Under the pieces are notes generated by a model that was given only the letters and a program-made list of their open reading frames with translations, did no database searches and was not told the DNA's origin. Below are positions 53,379-61,595 of a stretch of 64,000 bases of DNA, one piece after another. Source of the DNA: CALJFL01 sp964590005 (GTDB taxonomy: Bacteria; Pseudomonadota; Gammaproteobacteria; Pseudomonadales; Halieaceae); assembly GCA_964590005.1 (NCBI GenBank), contig CAZPVJ010000026.1, positions 5,744 to 69,743 on the forward strand. Direction: 5' to 3'. The translations under genes and the position numbers were made by a program. Every line of letters begins with the position of its first letter. Within the stretch, counting starts at the first letter, position 1.

Positions 53379-54788
53379 ATGAGCAAAAAACCCGATACCA
53401 GCAAGTTGTGGGGCGGCCGCTTTACTGAAGCCACCGACAGTTTTGTGCAACGCTTCACCGCCTCGGTGGAGTTTGACCAGCGCATGGCTGCCCAGGATAT
53501 CCAGGGCTCCTTGGCCCATGCCGCCATGCTGCACGACGTCGGCGTGCTCAGTACCGAGGAGCTGGAGCAAATTCGTGCCGGCCTCGCGCAAATAACCGAG
53601 GAGATCAGCGACGGGACTTTCCGATGGTCGGTTGCCCTCGAGGATGTGCACATGAATATCGAGGCCAGGCTCACCGAACTGATCGGCGTGGCGGGCAAAA
53701 AATTGCACACGGGCCGCTCACGCAACGACCAGGTGGCCACGGATATCCGGCTGTATCTGCGTGCGGCAATCGATCTCATTGCGCAGGAGCTTACCCGCCT
53801 GCAACAAGGTACGATCGAGCTCGCCGCCCGACATAGCGACACGGTAATGCCCGGGTTCACCCATCTGCAAACCGCCCAACCGGTCACCTTCGGTCACCAT
53901 CTGCTGGCCTGGAATGAAATGTTGGAGCGTGATCACGGGCGTTTGCTCGACTGCCGCACCCGACTCAACCGATGCCCACTCGGGGCCGCGGCCCTGGCTG
54001 GCACTACCTACCCGATCGATCGACAGTTAACCGCATCTGCATTGGGCTTCGAGGGTCCCACCAATAACTCCCTGGACTCCGTATCAGATCGAGATTTCGC
54101 GATCGAGTTCTGCAGTTTCGCAGCCCTGCTGATGACGCACCTCTCCCGCATGTCCGAGGAGCTGGTGCTATGGACCTCGGCGCAGTTCGATTTCATCGAG
54201 CTGCCGGATCGTTTTTGCACCGGTTCTTCGATCATGCCGCAGAAGAAGAATCCGGATGTCCCCGAGCTGGTCAGGGGCAAAACCGGCAGGGTCAACGGGC
54301 ACCTGGTAGCCCTGCTCACACTCATGAAGAGCCAGCCCCTGGCCTACAACAAGGACAACCAGGAAGACAAGGAGCCCTTGTTCGATACCGTCGATACGGT
54401 GTTGGACTCACTGCGGGCCTTTGCCGATATGGTGCCCGCCATCCGGGCACGTGAGGACAACATGCGCGAAGCCGCGCGACGGGGATTTTCTACCGCGACC
54501 GATCTGGCCGACTACCTCGTGGGGCTCGGTCTGCCTTTTCGCGATGCGCACGAAGTGGTCGGTGCTGCCGTCGCCCACGGCGTTGAAAGCGGGCTGGACC
54601 TCGCCGACATGGACCTGGCAACCCTGCAGGGGTTCTGTGGTGACATTCAGGAAGACGTCTACGAGGTGCTTACCCTGGAGGGCTCAGTGGCTGCACGGGA
54701 CCATGTTGGTGGTACGGCGCCGGCACGGGTTGGGGAGGCGGCAGAGCGCGCGCTGGCAGTACTGGCAGCACGTGGCGCCTCGGACTAA
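53379..54788 (+). CDS. argH: argininosuccinate lyase
   Basis: 469 residues from ATG 53379 (AGGA upstream; the frame extends to 53319 but the true N-terminus is SKKPDTSKLWGGRF). Last step of arginine synthesis: argininosuccinate to arginine and fumarate. Signature GSSIMPQKKNPD near 285, KLHTGRSRNDQVATD and GFTHLQTAQP. A -10-like TATACT lies at 53302-53307. The stop overlaps that of the convergent DUF3187 gene. Confidence 0.97.
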   Translation: MSKKPDTSKLWGGRFTEATDSFVQRFTASVEFDQRMAAQDIQGSLAHAAMLHDVGVLSTEELEQIRAGLAQITEEISDGTFRWSVALEDVHMNIEARLTELIGVAGKKLHTGRSRNDQVATDIRLYLRAAIDLIAQELTRLQQGTIELAARHSDTVMPGFTHLQTAQPVTFGHHLLAWNEMLERDHGRLLDCRTRLNRCPLGAAALAGTTYPIDRQLTASALGFEGPTNNSLDSVSDRDFAIEFCSFAALLMTHLSRMSEELVLWTSAQFDFIELPDRFCTGSSIMPQKKNPDVPELVRGKTGRVNGHLVALLTLMKSQPLAYNKDNQEDKEPLFDTVDTVLDSLRAFADMVPAIRAREDNMREAARRGFSTATDLADYLVGLGLPFRDAHEVVGAAVAHGVESGLDLADMDLATLQGFCGDIQEDVYEVLTLEGSVAARDHVGGTAPARVGEAAERALAVLAARGASD

Positions 54789-55768
54789 TCCCCCATGCGG
54801 TAACGCAGGCTGGCCTGAAAGGTGACATCGGGCGCAGTTTCCACCTGCACATCTTCAATAAAGCTGAAATCCAGCGCCCATTTCTCGGTAAACCGCCACC
54901 GTGCTCCCAGGGTCAACCAAATGGCCTCGTCCCCCAGCGCGGTGACAGCGCTGTCCGCTGGCGCGGCGTTGGCGTCGAGCTGGGCGATCAGCGACCAGCG
55001 CTGACCCAGTTGCCAGTCCAGGCTCAGTCCGGCAAACCAGAGATCCTGCTCTTGCAGGTCTCCAAGAACATCGGCATCACCGGCGTGAAGATAGCCGAGC
55101 TGCCCATGCCAGGTTAATGGCAGGTCAGCAAGATGCTGGCCGGAAAATCGCGCGACCAAAAAGATATCGTCACTGCCGCTACCCAGGAAATCATCTTCAT
55201 CACCGGTAGCGAACTTGTAACCCAACGCAACCGCTGCCACGGCGTCATCCTCGCGGTAAAACGCATAATTGAGGCTGAGACTGATATCGCCCAGACCAGA
55301 AGCATCATCTTCCAGTAAAAATCCGGCATCCGGGCTCGCGTAGCGATACTCGAGCACATCGCGGGGTGCCTGGGATCGGCCGCCATCGGACAGGCCCCAG
55401 AGGTCGTGCCAGCTGTCGATCAAGCTGTCCAGCTTGCCACCGCTCTGGTCCAACCAGGGAAGCTCTGCGTGCAGCTCCCAGTTATCAGTCAGGCCATAGC
55501 GCCACTCCAGCGCCAGGCGCAGGGTTTCGCCATCGAGGGTGAGCACCTCGAGGCCTTCGGTATCTTCTACGTAGTGGCTGGCAATGCTGGTATGCAGCGC
55601 AACACTGCTGGTACCGCCGGCAACGGTCGCCGCCGCGCGCTGCGAGGGCAGACCAAACAAACCCGTCACAGGACTGAGATTTTTGGCGTACAGCGTGTCG
55701 TCGGCAACAGCAAGCTGCGACAGCGATCCAACCACCAGCGCCAGGAAGGCTACGGGAGATACTCGCAC
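54785..55768 (-). CDS. DUF3187 outer membrane beta-barrel protein
   Basis: 327 residues. Signal peptide (about 1-22, cleaved near AVADD), then alternating beta-strands with many aromatic residues and short acidic turns, typical of an outer-membrane barrel of about 12-14 strands. NLSPVTGLFGLPS at the mature N-terminus and WELHAELPW are typical of DUF3187. Function unknown. It starts 4 bases upstream of the cyaY stop on the same strand, so the two are probably in one operon. Confidence 0.82.
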   Translation of the reverse strand: MRVSPVAFLALVVGSLSQLAVADDTLYAKNLSPVTGLFGLPSQRAAATVAGGTSSVALHTSIASHYVEDTEGLEVLTLDGETLRLALEWRYGLTDNWELHAELPWLDQSGGKLDSLIDSWHDLWGLSDGGRSQAPRDVLEYRYASPDAGFLLEDDASGLGDISLSLNYAFYREDDAVAAVALGYKFATGDEDDFLGSGSDDIFLVARFSGQHLADLPLTWHGQLGYLHAGDADVLGDLQEQDLWFAGLSLDWQLGQRWSLIAQLDANAAPADSAVTALGDEAIWLTLGARWRFTEKWALDFSFIEDVQVETAPDVTFQASLRYRMGD

Positions 55769-55771
55769 CAG

Positions 55772-56092
55772 TCAGCCCCAGTCGAAGTCTATGCCACCAT
55801 GGATTGCCATCTGCTCGACCACGAAAGGACGAAAGAGGCTGCCGTCACGGGTATTGCGCCAGTCACCGGCAGCCCCGTCATACTCGTAATGAAAGCCGCC
55901 CGAAGGCGCAGCAAACCACAGCTGTCGTGTTGGGGGTTGACGACTGAACACCAGGGTCACGCCATTGTTGAAACGGACCGTGAGAACACCGCCACCAATT
56001 TCATAATCCAGGTCGTCGTCAACCTCGTCCAGTGCCTCCTCCATCTGCTCGAAAGTCGCGTCCACAAGATCGTTGAATTCTGCTTCTGTCAT
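55772..56092 (-). CDS. cyaY: iron donor protein CyaY (frataxin)
   Basis: 106 residues from ATG 56092; the frame runs to 56197 but frataxin begins TEAEFNDLVDATFEQMEEALDE. It delivers or gates iron for Fe-S cluster assembly by IscS/IscU. The acidic N-terminal helix and the sheet residues (LTVRFNNGVTLVFSRQPP, QLWFAAPSGGFHY) are canonical. Divergent from lptM-lysA, a conserved gammaproteobacterial arrangement. Confidence 0.95.
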   Translation of the reverse strand: MTEAEFNDLVDATFEQMEEALDEVDDDLDYEIGGGVLTVRFNNGVTLVFSRQPPTRQLWFAAPSGGFHYEYDGAAGDWRNTRDGSLFRPFVVEQMAIHGGIDFDWG

Positions 56093-56162
56093 AGTCTGGT
56101 TGCACCGCCCACATGCGAAAAAAGCATGATAAGGGCTGCTCGCGCAGGTTACTAGCGGCCTG

Positions 56163-56168
56163 TATAAT
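56163..56168 (+). promoter_or_regulatory. -10 box of the lptM-lysA-dapF operon
   Basis: TATAAT at 56163-56168, 28 bases before the lptM ATG. No convincing -35 box lies 16-18 bases upstream, so activator dependence is possible. Confidence 0.35.
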
Positions 56169-56195
56169 CGCCCGTTTTGCGCAGGGACTATCGTC

Positions 56196-56351
56196 ATGCA
56201 ACAGCTTACAACCGCGTTGGTATTGCTTACGCTGCTGCTGGCCGGGTGTGGCCAGACGGGGCCGCTTTACCTGCCCGGCGCAGAGCCTGAGGAGGTCGAT
56301 ACGGAGGTGTCGCAGCCAACGCCCGTTGATGACCCTGCAGCACCGGAGTAA
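56196..56351 (+). CDS. lptM: LptM (YifL) lipoprotein
   Basis: 51 residues. Signal LTTALVLLTLLLAGC with lipid-modified C18, immediately followed by GQTGPLYLP, the diagnostic CGxxGPLYLP of LptM. The rest is a Pro/Glu/Asp-rich tail. LptM binds the LptDE complex and helps oxidative maturation of LptD. The order cyaY-lptM-lysA-dapF is conserved. The stop lies 16 bases before lysA. Confidence 0.93.
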   Translation: MQQLTTALVLLTLLLAGCGQTGPLYLPGAEPEEVDTEVSQPTPVDDPAAPE

Positions 56352-56367
56352 AGGCCTGGAATCTGCC

Positions 56368-57618
56368 ATGGAATACTTTAGTTACCGCGACGGAGAACTG
56401 TACGCCGAGAATGTTCGGGTAACCGACATTGCGACAGCGTTCGGCTCACCCACCTACGTCTATTCCCGTGGCGCTCTGGAATCGGCACTGGGCGAGTACC
56501 ACGATGCACTGGCTGGCTGCCCTCACCTGGTTTGTTTCGCCGTTAAGGCAAACTCCAACCTCGCAGTGCTGGACACCCTGGCGCGACTCGGCGCCGGCTT
56601 CGACATCGTGTCAGTGGGTGAATTGGAAAGGGTCGTGGCTGCCGGCGGTGACCCCGCCCGGACGGTGTTTTCGGGTGTCTGCAAGCAACCCGATGAAATA
56701 AGGCGCGCCCTGGAACTAGGCATCCGCTGCTTTAACCTGGAGTCTTCCGCCGAATTGGAGCAACTCAACAACATCGCCGGGGAAATGGGCAAAAAAGCAC
56801 CCGTGTCGGTGCGGGTCAATCCGGATGTGGACGCCCAGACCCACCCCTATATCTCCACCGGCCTACGCGAAAACAAGTTCGGCATCGACGTGGAGCTGGC
56901 GCTGGCAGTTTATCGCAGGGCAACAGAACTGCCGCATATCGAGGTGGTGGGCCTGGATTGCCACATCGGCTCACAGCTGACGCAGATCAATCCATTCATT
57001 GATGCCCTACAGCGGCTCCTGTCCATTGTGGACCAGCTCCAGTCGGAGGGCATTTCGATTAAACACCTGGATCTGGGTGGAGGCCTGGGCGTCCGATACC
57101 GTGACGAGGAGCCACCGAGCATTGGCGAATACATTGCGGCCATCAGGGCCGAGCTGGGCGATCGACCGCTGGAGCTGATGTTCGAGCCGGGGCGCTCGAT
57201 CGCAGCTAATGCAGGCATTCTGCTGACCCGGGTGGCCAACCTGAAGACCACCGACGGACACAATTTTGCCCTGGTTGATGCCGCCATGAACGATTTTATC
57301 CGCCCCGCGCTTTACCAGGCCTGGGTGGACATTCGTCCCGCTACAGAAACCGGCGACGGCCAAAGCGCATCCTGGGATATTGTGGGACCGGTTTGTGAAA
57401 CGGCTGATTTTCTCGGCAAGGAACGCGAACTGACACTGAACCCGGGAGACCTTCTGGCGGTGTTTGGCGCCGGCGCCTACGGCTTTGTCATGAGCTCTAA
57501 CTACAACACCCGCGGCCGAGCAGCGGAGGTAATGGTTGAGGGCGATACCACCCACCTGGTACGCGAGCGGGAGACGATTACTGATATGCTTCGCTCAGAG
57601 AAGCGCCTGCCCGATTGA
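56368..57618 (+). CDS. lysA: diaminopimelate decarboxylase
   Basis: 416 residues from ATG 56368 (family length about 415-420; the frame is open to 56113). PLP enzyme making lysine from meso-DAP. The PLP lysine is in CFAVKANSN; also seen DIVSVGEL, ELMFEPGRSIAANAG and the C-terminal GAYGFVMSSNYNTRGRAAEV. Operon with dapF. Confidence 0.97.
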   Translation: MEYFSYRDGELYAENVRVTDIATAFGSPTYVYSRGALESALGEYHDALAGCPHLVCFAVKANSNLAVLDTLARLGAGFDIVSVGELERVVAAGGDPARTVFSGVCKQPDEIRRALELGIRCFNLESSAELEQLNNIAGEMGKKAPVSVRVNPDVDAQTHPYISTGLRENKFGIDVELALAVYRRATELPHIEVVGLDCHIGSQLTQINPFIDALQRLLSIVDQLQSEGISIKHLDLGGGLGVRYRDEEPPSIGEYIAAIRAELGDRPLELMFEPGRSIAANAGILLTRVANLKTTDGHNFALVDAAMNDFIRPALYQAWVDIRPATETGDGQSASWDIVGPVCETADFLGKERELTLNPGDLLAVFGAGAYGFVMSSNYNTRGRAAEVMVEGDTTHLVRERETITDMLRSEKRLPD

Positions 57619-57640
57619 GCCGGCTGCAAACAGTCATACT

Positions 57641-58471
57641 ATGCAACTGAATTTCACCAAAATGCACGGCGCCGGTAACGATTTCGTGGTTATCGACCTG
57701 ATCAGTCAACGCTGCAAATTGCGCCGGCGGGATATTCGGCGCATTGCTGACCGGCATTTTGGTGTCGGCTGCGACCAGGTACTGCTGGTCGAGCCCCCCT
57801 CCAGCCCGCACATCGACTTCCGTTACCGCATATACAACGCCGACGGTGAGGAAGTAGAACAGTGTGGCAACGGGGCGCGCTGCTTTGCCCGCTTTGTCCG
57901 GGAAAAGCGACTTACCAGCAAGCGTGTCATCACGGTTGAGGTGGCCAAGGGAACCCTGGAGCTGCGCGTTCGCGAGGACAACCTGGTGGAAGTCGACATG
58001 GGCGAACCGGTGTTTGAGCCCGCGCGCGTGCCCTTCAATGCGCCCGCGGTAGCCAACTCCTACACCCTTCAGGTGGCCGGTGAGGTGCTCGAAATCGGTG
58101 CCGTCTCGATGGGAAATCCACACGCCATACTGCCGGTTGATGACGTGGACACTGCCGACGTTGCCGGACTGGGACCACTGATCGAGGCACATTCGGACTT
58201 TCCCGAGAGAACCAATGCGGGTTTCATGCAAATCGTGTCCCCCGACAACATCCGCTTGCGCGTATTCGAAAGAGGGGCTGGTGAAACGCTGGCCTGCGGA
58301 ACCGGCGCCTGCGCAGCCGTTGTATACGGAATAAGTCGTGGCTGGCTGCAGGATACCGTGACAGTTGAGCTGCCGGGCGGTAAGCTAACCATAGCCTGGG
58401 CCGGGGCGGGGCAGCCGGTCGTGATGACCGGTCCCACGGCTGTGGTATTCGAGGGCAGCATAAGAATCTGA
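57641..58471 (+). CDS. dapF: diaminopimelate epimerase
   Basis: 276 residues from ATG 57641, 23 bases after lysA. Converts LL-DAP to meso-DAP with two catalytic cysteines, in EQCGNGARC and LACGTGACAA. N-terminus MQLNFTKMHGAGNDF is typical. Supplies lysA and peptidoglycan. Confidence 0.97.
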   Translation: MQLNFTKMHGAGNDFVVIDLISQRCKLRRRDIRRIADRHFGVGCDQVLLVEPPSSPHIDFRYRIYNADGEEVEQCGNGARCFARFVREKRLTSKRVITVEVAKGTLELRVREDNLVEVDMGEPVFEPARVPFNAPAVANSYTLQVAGEVLEIGAVSMGNPHAILPVDDVDTADVAGLGPLIEAHSDFPERTNAGFMQIVSPDNIRLRVFERGAGETLACGTGACAAVVYGISRGWLQDTVTVELPGGKLTIAWAGAGQPVVMTGPTAVVFEGSIRI

Positions 58472-58518
58472 AGTCGCCTGCAGGGGTGGCTCAATCACCG
58501 ACAGGGGACAGAAAAGCC

Positions 58519-59226
58519 ATGCCAGGGACCAGCAACGAACAAGCCGTCACTTCCACTCTCGAACTCGATGAAGAACAGATTCGTGAGTACCTGAAAGAAA
58601 ACCCGGACTTTCTCCAGCGCAATCCTGACATGCTGGATTTCATGCACGTTTCCCACGCCTCGGGCTCCGCCGTATCTCTGGTGGAGAAGCAGGTTAGCGT
58701 ATTGCGGGAACGCAATATCGATATGCGACACCGGCTGAACACCCTGACCGCCAATGCCCGGGACAACGATAAGCTCTACGAGCAGACTCGCCACCTGGTG
58801 CTGAAACTGCTCGAGGCCAATTCGGTGCCCGAACTCTACGCCGCCTTTGAAGAATCGATGGCAAGCGACTTTGAGGTAGAGCATGCCAGCATGATCCTGT
58901 TCGGCGAGCCGGGCTCAGAGGACGGGGGCTGCCGAGTGGATAGCGCAGAAAGTGCCAAAATCGAGATAGGCCCACTATTAAAAGGGGGCAAGGCCATCTG
59001 CGGACCGTTGCGCAAGGAAGAGCTGGTCTACCTGTTTCCCGCTGCCGGGGAAGTCGGTTCGGCTGCGGTGATGCCACTGCATGACAATGAAGCGGTAGGA
59101 GTGATCGCGGTAGGCAGTTCAGATGCCTCGCGCTATAGCTCCACTATGGGCACCTTGTTCCTCAGCCACATCGCCGACGTCATCATCCGACTATTGCCCT
59201 ACCTGCCCAGAAGCAGCGCCAGCTAA
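58519..59226 (+). CDS. DUF484 family protein
   Basis: 235 residues from ATG 58519 with AGGGGAC upstream; GTG 58486 is a possible longer start. The N-terminal helical part (REYLKENPDFLQRNPDMLDFM) and GAF-like C-terminal domain (about 100-230, AAVMPLHDNEAVGVIAVGSSD) define DUF484. Always close to dapF and xerC in gammaproteobacteria; function unsettled. Confidence 0.9.
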   Translation: MPGTSNEQAVTSTLELDEEQIREYLKENPDFLQRNPDMLDFMHVSHASGSAVSLVEKQVSVLRERNIDMRHRLNTLTANARDNDKLYEQTRHLVLKLLEANSVPELYAAFEESMASDFEVEHASMILFGEPGSEDGGCRVDSAESAKIEIGPLLKGGKAICGPLRKEELVYLFPAAGEVGSAAVMPLHDNEAVGVIAVGSSDASRYSSTMGTLFLSHIADVIIRLLPYLPRSSAS

Positions 59227-59231
59227 CAGGC

Positions 59232-60149
59232 GTGGCCTCCGCTACCCTGGCCCAGTCAACAACGCGGTTTCTCGACTACCTGCGGGATGTACGGCAACTG
59301 TCAGGGCACACCCTGAGCAATTACCAGCGGGACCTGAACTCCCTGCAGGCCTATTGTGATACCCGTGACATTGACTCGGCCCAGCAGATACAGGAAGCGG
59401 ATATTCGCCAGTGGGTCAGTCAGCTGCATCGTCGCGGCCTGGCCGGCAGCAGTATCCAGCGCAGCCTGTCGGCCGCACGGTCACTGTTCAACTACCTCGG
59501 TCGGGAGGCGGGCTACCCGCGCAATCCTGCCGCCAGCGTGCAGGCGCCACGCAAACCGCGCAAACTGCCTCGCACCCTGGACGCAGACCAGGTCAACCAA
59601 TACCTGACCTTTGAAGACGACTCACCGCTGGCCCGGCGCGACCGCGCGATCGCCGAGTTATTCTACTCCTCGGGACTGCGCCTGGCAGAACTTGCGGCAA
59701 TCAACCTCGGCGATATTGATCCGGCGGCGCGACTGGTGACCATCACGGGCAAGGGCAACAAAACACGCACTGTCCCGGTCGGTGCTGTCGCACTTGACGC
59801 CCTGGAGCGCTGGCTGGAAGTCCGCCCTCACCTGGCTGCTGACGAGGACAGCGCCACAGCATTATTTACCAGTACACGGGGCAAGCGTATCAGCGCCCGC
59901 AATATACAGGCCCGGTTGAAGCTGCAGGGCCGCAAGTCGGGAATGCGCCAGGACGTACATCCGCATATGCTGCGCCATTCTTTCGCCAGCCACATGTTGG
60001 AATCCAGCGGTGACCTGCGCGCGGTTCAGGAACTGCTGGGCCACGCCAATATCGCCACCACCCAGATCTATACGCACCTGGATTTTCAGCACCTGGCCAA
60101 GGTGTACGATGCCGCGCACCCGCGGGCAAAGCGACGCAAGCGCGACTGA
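59232..60149 (+). CDS. xerC: tyrosine recombinase XerC
   Basis: 305 residues, GTG start 5 bases after the DUF484 stop. Acts with XerD and FtsK at dif to resolve chromosome dimers. N-terminal SAM-like core-binding domain (LRDVRQLSGHTLSNYQRDL) and catalytic R-K-H-R-H-Y set: R in SSGLRLAEL, HMLRHSFASHML and LGHANIATTQIYTHLDF. The context is the conserved dapF locus, not an integrated element. Confidence 0.96.
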   Translation: MASATLAQSTTRFLDYLRDVRQLSGHTLSNYQRDLNSLQAYCDTRDIDSAQQIQEADIRQWVSQLHRRGLAGSSIQRSLSAARSLFNYLGREAGYPRNPAASVQAPRKPRKLPRTLDADQVNQYLTFEDDSPLARRDRAIAELFYSSGLRLAELAAINLGDIDPAARLVTITGKGNKTRTVPVGAVALDALERWLEVRPHLAADEDSATALFTSTRGKRISARNIQARLKLQGRKSGMRQDVHPHMLRHSFASHMLESSGDLRAVQELLGHANIATTQIYTHLDFQHLAKVYDAAHPRAKRRKRD

Positions 60150-60156
60150 GGCACCG

Positions 60157-60861
60157 ATGGCCATCGAGGTAATCACATTTGACCTGGACAACACGCTCTG
60201 GGACGTCGAGCCAACCCTGATCAGGGCGGAAGAAGCGCAGCGAGCCTGGTTGGTAGAACACCGGCCGGGCAGCATCGAGACCTACACTCATGAGCAGCTG
60301 TGGGAGTTTCGAAAGGGGGTGTGGCAACGCAATCCTGCGCTGGCCCATCATATCAGCGATATGCGCAGGCAAATGCTCTACGAATTACAGCTGCAAGCGG
60401 GCTACGATGAACAGGCCTCGCGCAAGGGCGCGGAGCAGGCATTCGATATTTTCCTGCAAGTCAGGCATGCCGTCGAACTGTACGAGGAAGCTCTGGAGGT
60501 ACTGGAAACACTCGCTCAGGATTACACCCTGGGGGCGTTAACCAACGGCAACGCTGACATCTACAAAACCGACGCCGGGGAGTACTTTGATTTTGCTTTC
60601 CTGGCAGAAGATATCGGCGCCAGTAAACCGGCGCCCGATATGTTCCACGCGGCACTGGAACAGGCCGGTGTTGCAGCGCACCAGATCGCTCACGTGGGAG
60701 ACAACGCGGAGCATGATGTGCAGGGCGCCCGCGCAGTTGGAATGCACACCGTCTGGATGAACTCCCAAGCCGTCAGCTGGCCAGGCGGACCCAGGGCGGA
60801 TAGGGAAATCGAAAACTTGAAGCAACTACCGGCGGCGATAGCGGCACTTTCGGTTGAGTGA
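60157..60861 (+). CDS. HAD-family hydrolase
   Basis: 234 residues from ATG 60157 (frame open to 60010). Phosphatase of the HAD superfamily, subfamily IA. Motif I FDLDNTLWD (10-18), motif II TNG near 128, K in SKPAPD, motif IV GDNAEHDVQGA. The cap has the helical C1 type. E. coli YigB at the xerC locus is the likely equivalent, with FMN phosphatase activity, but the substrate here is inference. Confidence 0.9.
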   Translation: MAIEVITFDLDNTLWDVEPTLIRAEEAQRAWLVEHRPGSIETYTHEQLWEFRKGVWQRNPALAHHISDMRRQMLYELQLQAGYDEQASRKGAEQAFDIFLQVRHAVELYEEALEVLETLAQDYTLGALTNGNADIYKTDAGEYFDFAFLAEDIGASKPAPDMFHAALEQAGVAAHQIAHVGDNAEHDVQGARAVGMHTVWMNSQAVSWPGGPRADREIENLKQLPAAIAALSVE

Positions 60862-60863
60862 AC

Positions 60864-60887
60864 GAGCGCTGTCAGAAAACAGCGCTC
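60864..60887. terminator. hairpin between convergent HAD and SHOCT genes
   Basis: GAGCGCTGT (60864-60872) pairs perfectly with ACAGCGCTC (60879-60887) over a 6-base loop. No T run follows on either strand, so it may work with Rho or protect 3' ends. Confidence 0.5.
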
Positions 60888-60896
60888 CGCGGTCTA

Positions 60897-61097
60897 TTAA
60901 CCGCCCTTGAGAATCTTCTTCTTGGTGGCCTCATACTCTTTCTCTGAGATTACACCCTTGTCGTAGGCTTCTTTCAGATCCATGAGCTGCTGCCCCTGAG
61001 TCTCTGTCTGCTTGACTGTCGTGCTGCTGCCACCACAGGCGGCAAGGCCCAGCGACAATGCAATAACCGTCGCACCCAGTATCGTTTTGTTTACCAT
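60897..61097 (-). CDS. small SHOCT-domain lipoprotein
   Basis: 66 residues. Lipobox LAAC with C21 (signal TILGATVIALSLGLAAC), a short linker, then a C-terminal SHOCT-like motif (MDLKEAYDKGVISEKEYEATKKKIL). SHOCT motifs act as small oligomerisation tails. Ribosome site AGGGAA. It starts 41 bases after the P-II gene and may be co-transcribed with it; function unknown. Confidence 0.82.
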   Translation of the reverse strand: MVNKTILGATVIALSLGLAACGGSSTTVKQTETQGQQLMDLKEAYDKGVISEKEYEATKKKILKGG

Positions 61098-61138
61098 GTC
61101 TTTCGTTCCCTAGTCAGTAATGTACCGTCGATCCCGGC

Positions 61139-61477
61139 CTAGACTGCGTCTTCGCCAGTCTCGCCGGTCCGAATTCGAATAACTTGTTCAAGTGCAGAGA
61201 CAAAAATCTTGCCGTCGCCTATTTTACCGGTGTTGGCCGCGTCCACAATAGCCTCTATCGTCGACTCTACCTGCTCGTCGCCCACTGCTATTTCCAACTT
61301 TAGCTTGGGCAGGAAATCGACGACGTACTCGGCGCCCCGGTAAAGCTCGGTATGACCACGCTGGCGGCCAAAGCCCTTGACCTCAGTGGCGGTTATGCCC
61401 TGAACACCAATCTCGGAAAGCGCTGCGCGCACGTCGTCCATTTTAAACGGCTTAATAATTGCGGTAACGAGCTTCAT
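61139..61477 (-). CDS. glnB: P-II nitrogen regulatory protein (second copy)
   Basis: 112 residues. Trimeric P-II signal protein that binds ATP/ADP and 2-oxoglutarate. The T-loop RQRGHTELYRGAEYVV has Y51, the uridylylation site, and the B-loop TGKIGDGKIFV is intact. By hand count 93 of 112 residues match the P-II gene upstream of amtB. It has its own promoter downstream of the amtB terminator. Called glnB tentatively; it could be a second glnK. Confidence 0.92.
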   Translation of the reverse strand: MKLVTAIIKPFKMDDVRAALSEIGVQGITATEVKGFGRQRGHTELYRGAEYVVDFLPKLKLEIAVGDEQVESTIEAIVDAANTGKIGDGKIFVSALEQVIRIRTGETGEDAV

Positions 61478-61507
61478 GCTTCACACCCCTGCTTTTGTTC
61501 AACTTTC

Positions 61508-61535
61508 ATTATGGATCGCGTACGGATAATGGCAA
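61508..61535 (-). promoter_or_regulatory. sigma-70 promoter of the second P-II gene
   Basis: On the minus strand TTGCCA (61535-61530), a 16-base spacer and CATAAT (61513-61508), just after the amtB terminator. It would allow expression of this P-II copy apart from amtB. Confidence 0.45.
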
Positions 61536-61540
61536 GGCAT

Positions 61541-61565
61541 AAAAAAGGGGGGCCAAAGGCCCCCC
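61541..61565 (-). terminator. intrinsic terminator after amtB
   Basis: On the minus strand GGGGGGCC-TTT-GGCCCCCC is followed by six T. Ends the glnK-amtB transcript. Confidence 0.92.
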
Positions 61566-61595
61566 AAGCACGCATCACAAAATGCGCCCGCAAGT

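Noticed and set aside
59232..60149. XerC as a possible phage or island integrase.
   Set aside because: It sits in the conserved lysA-dapF-DUF484-xerC-HAD order, with no att-like repeats or mobile genes nearby.
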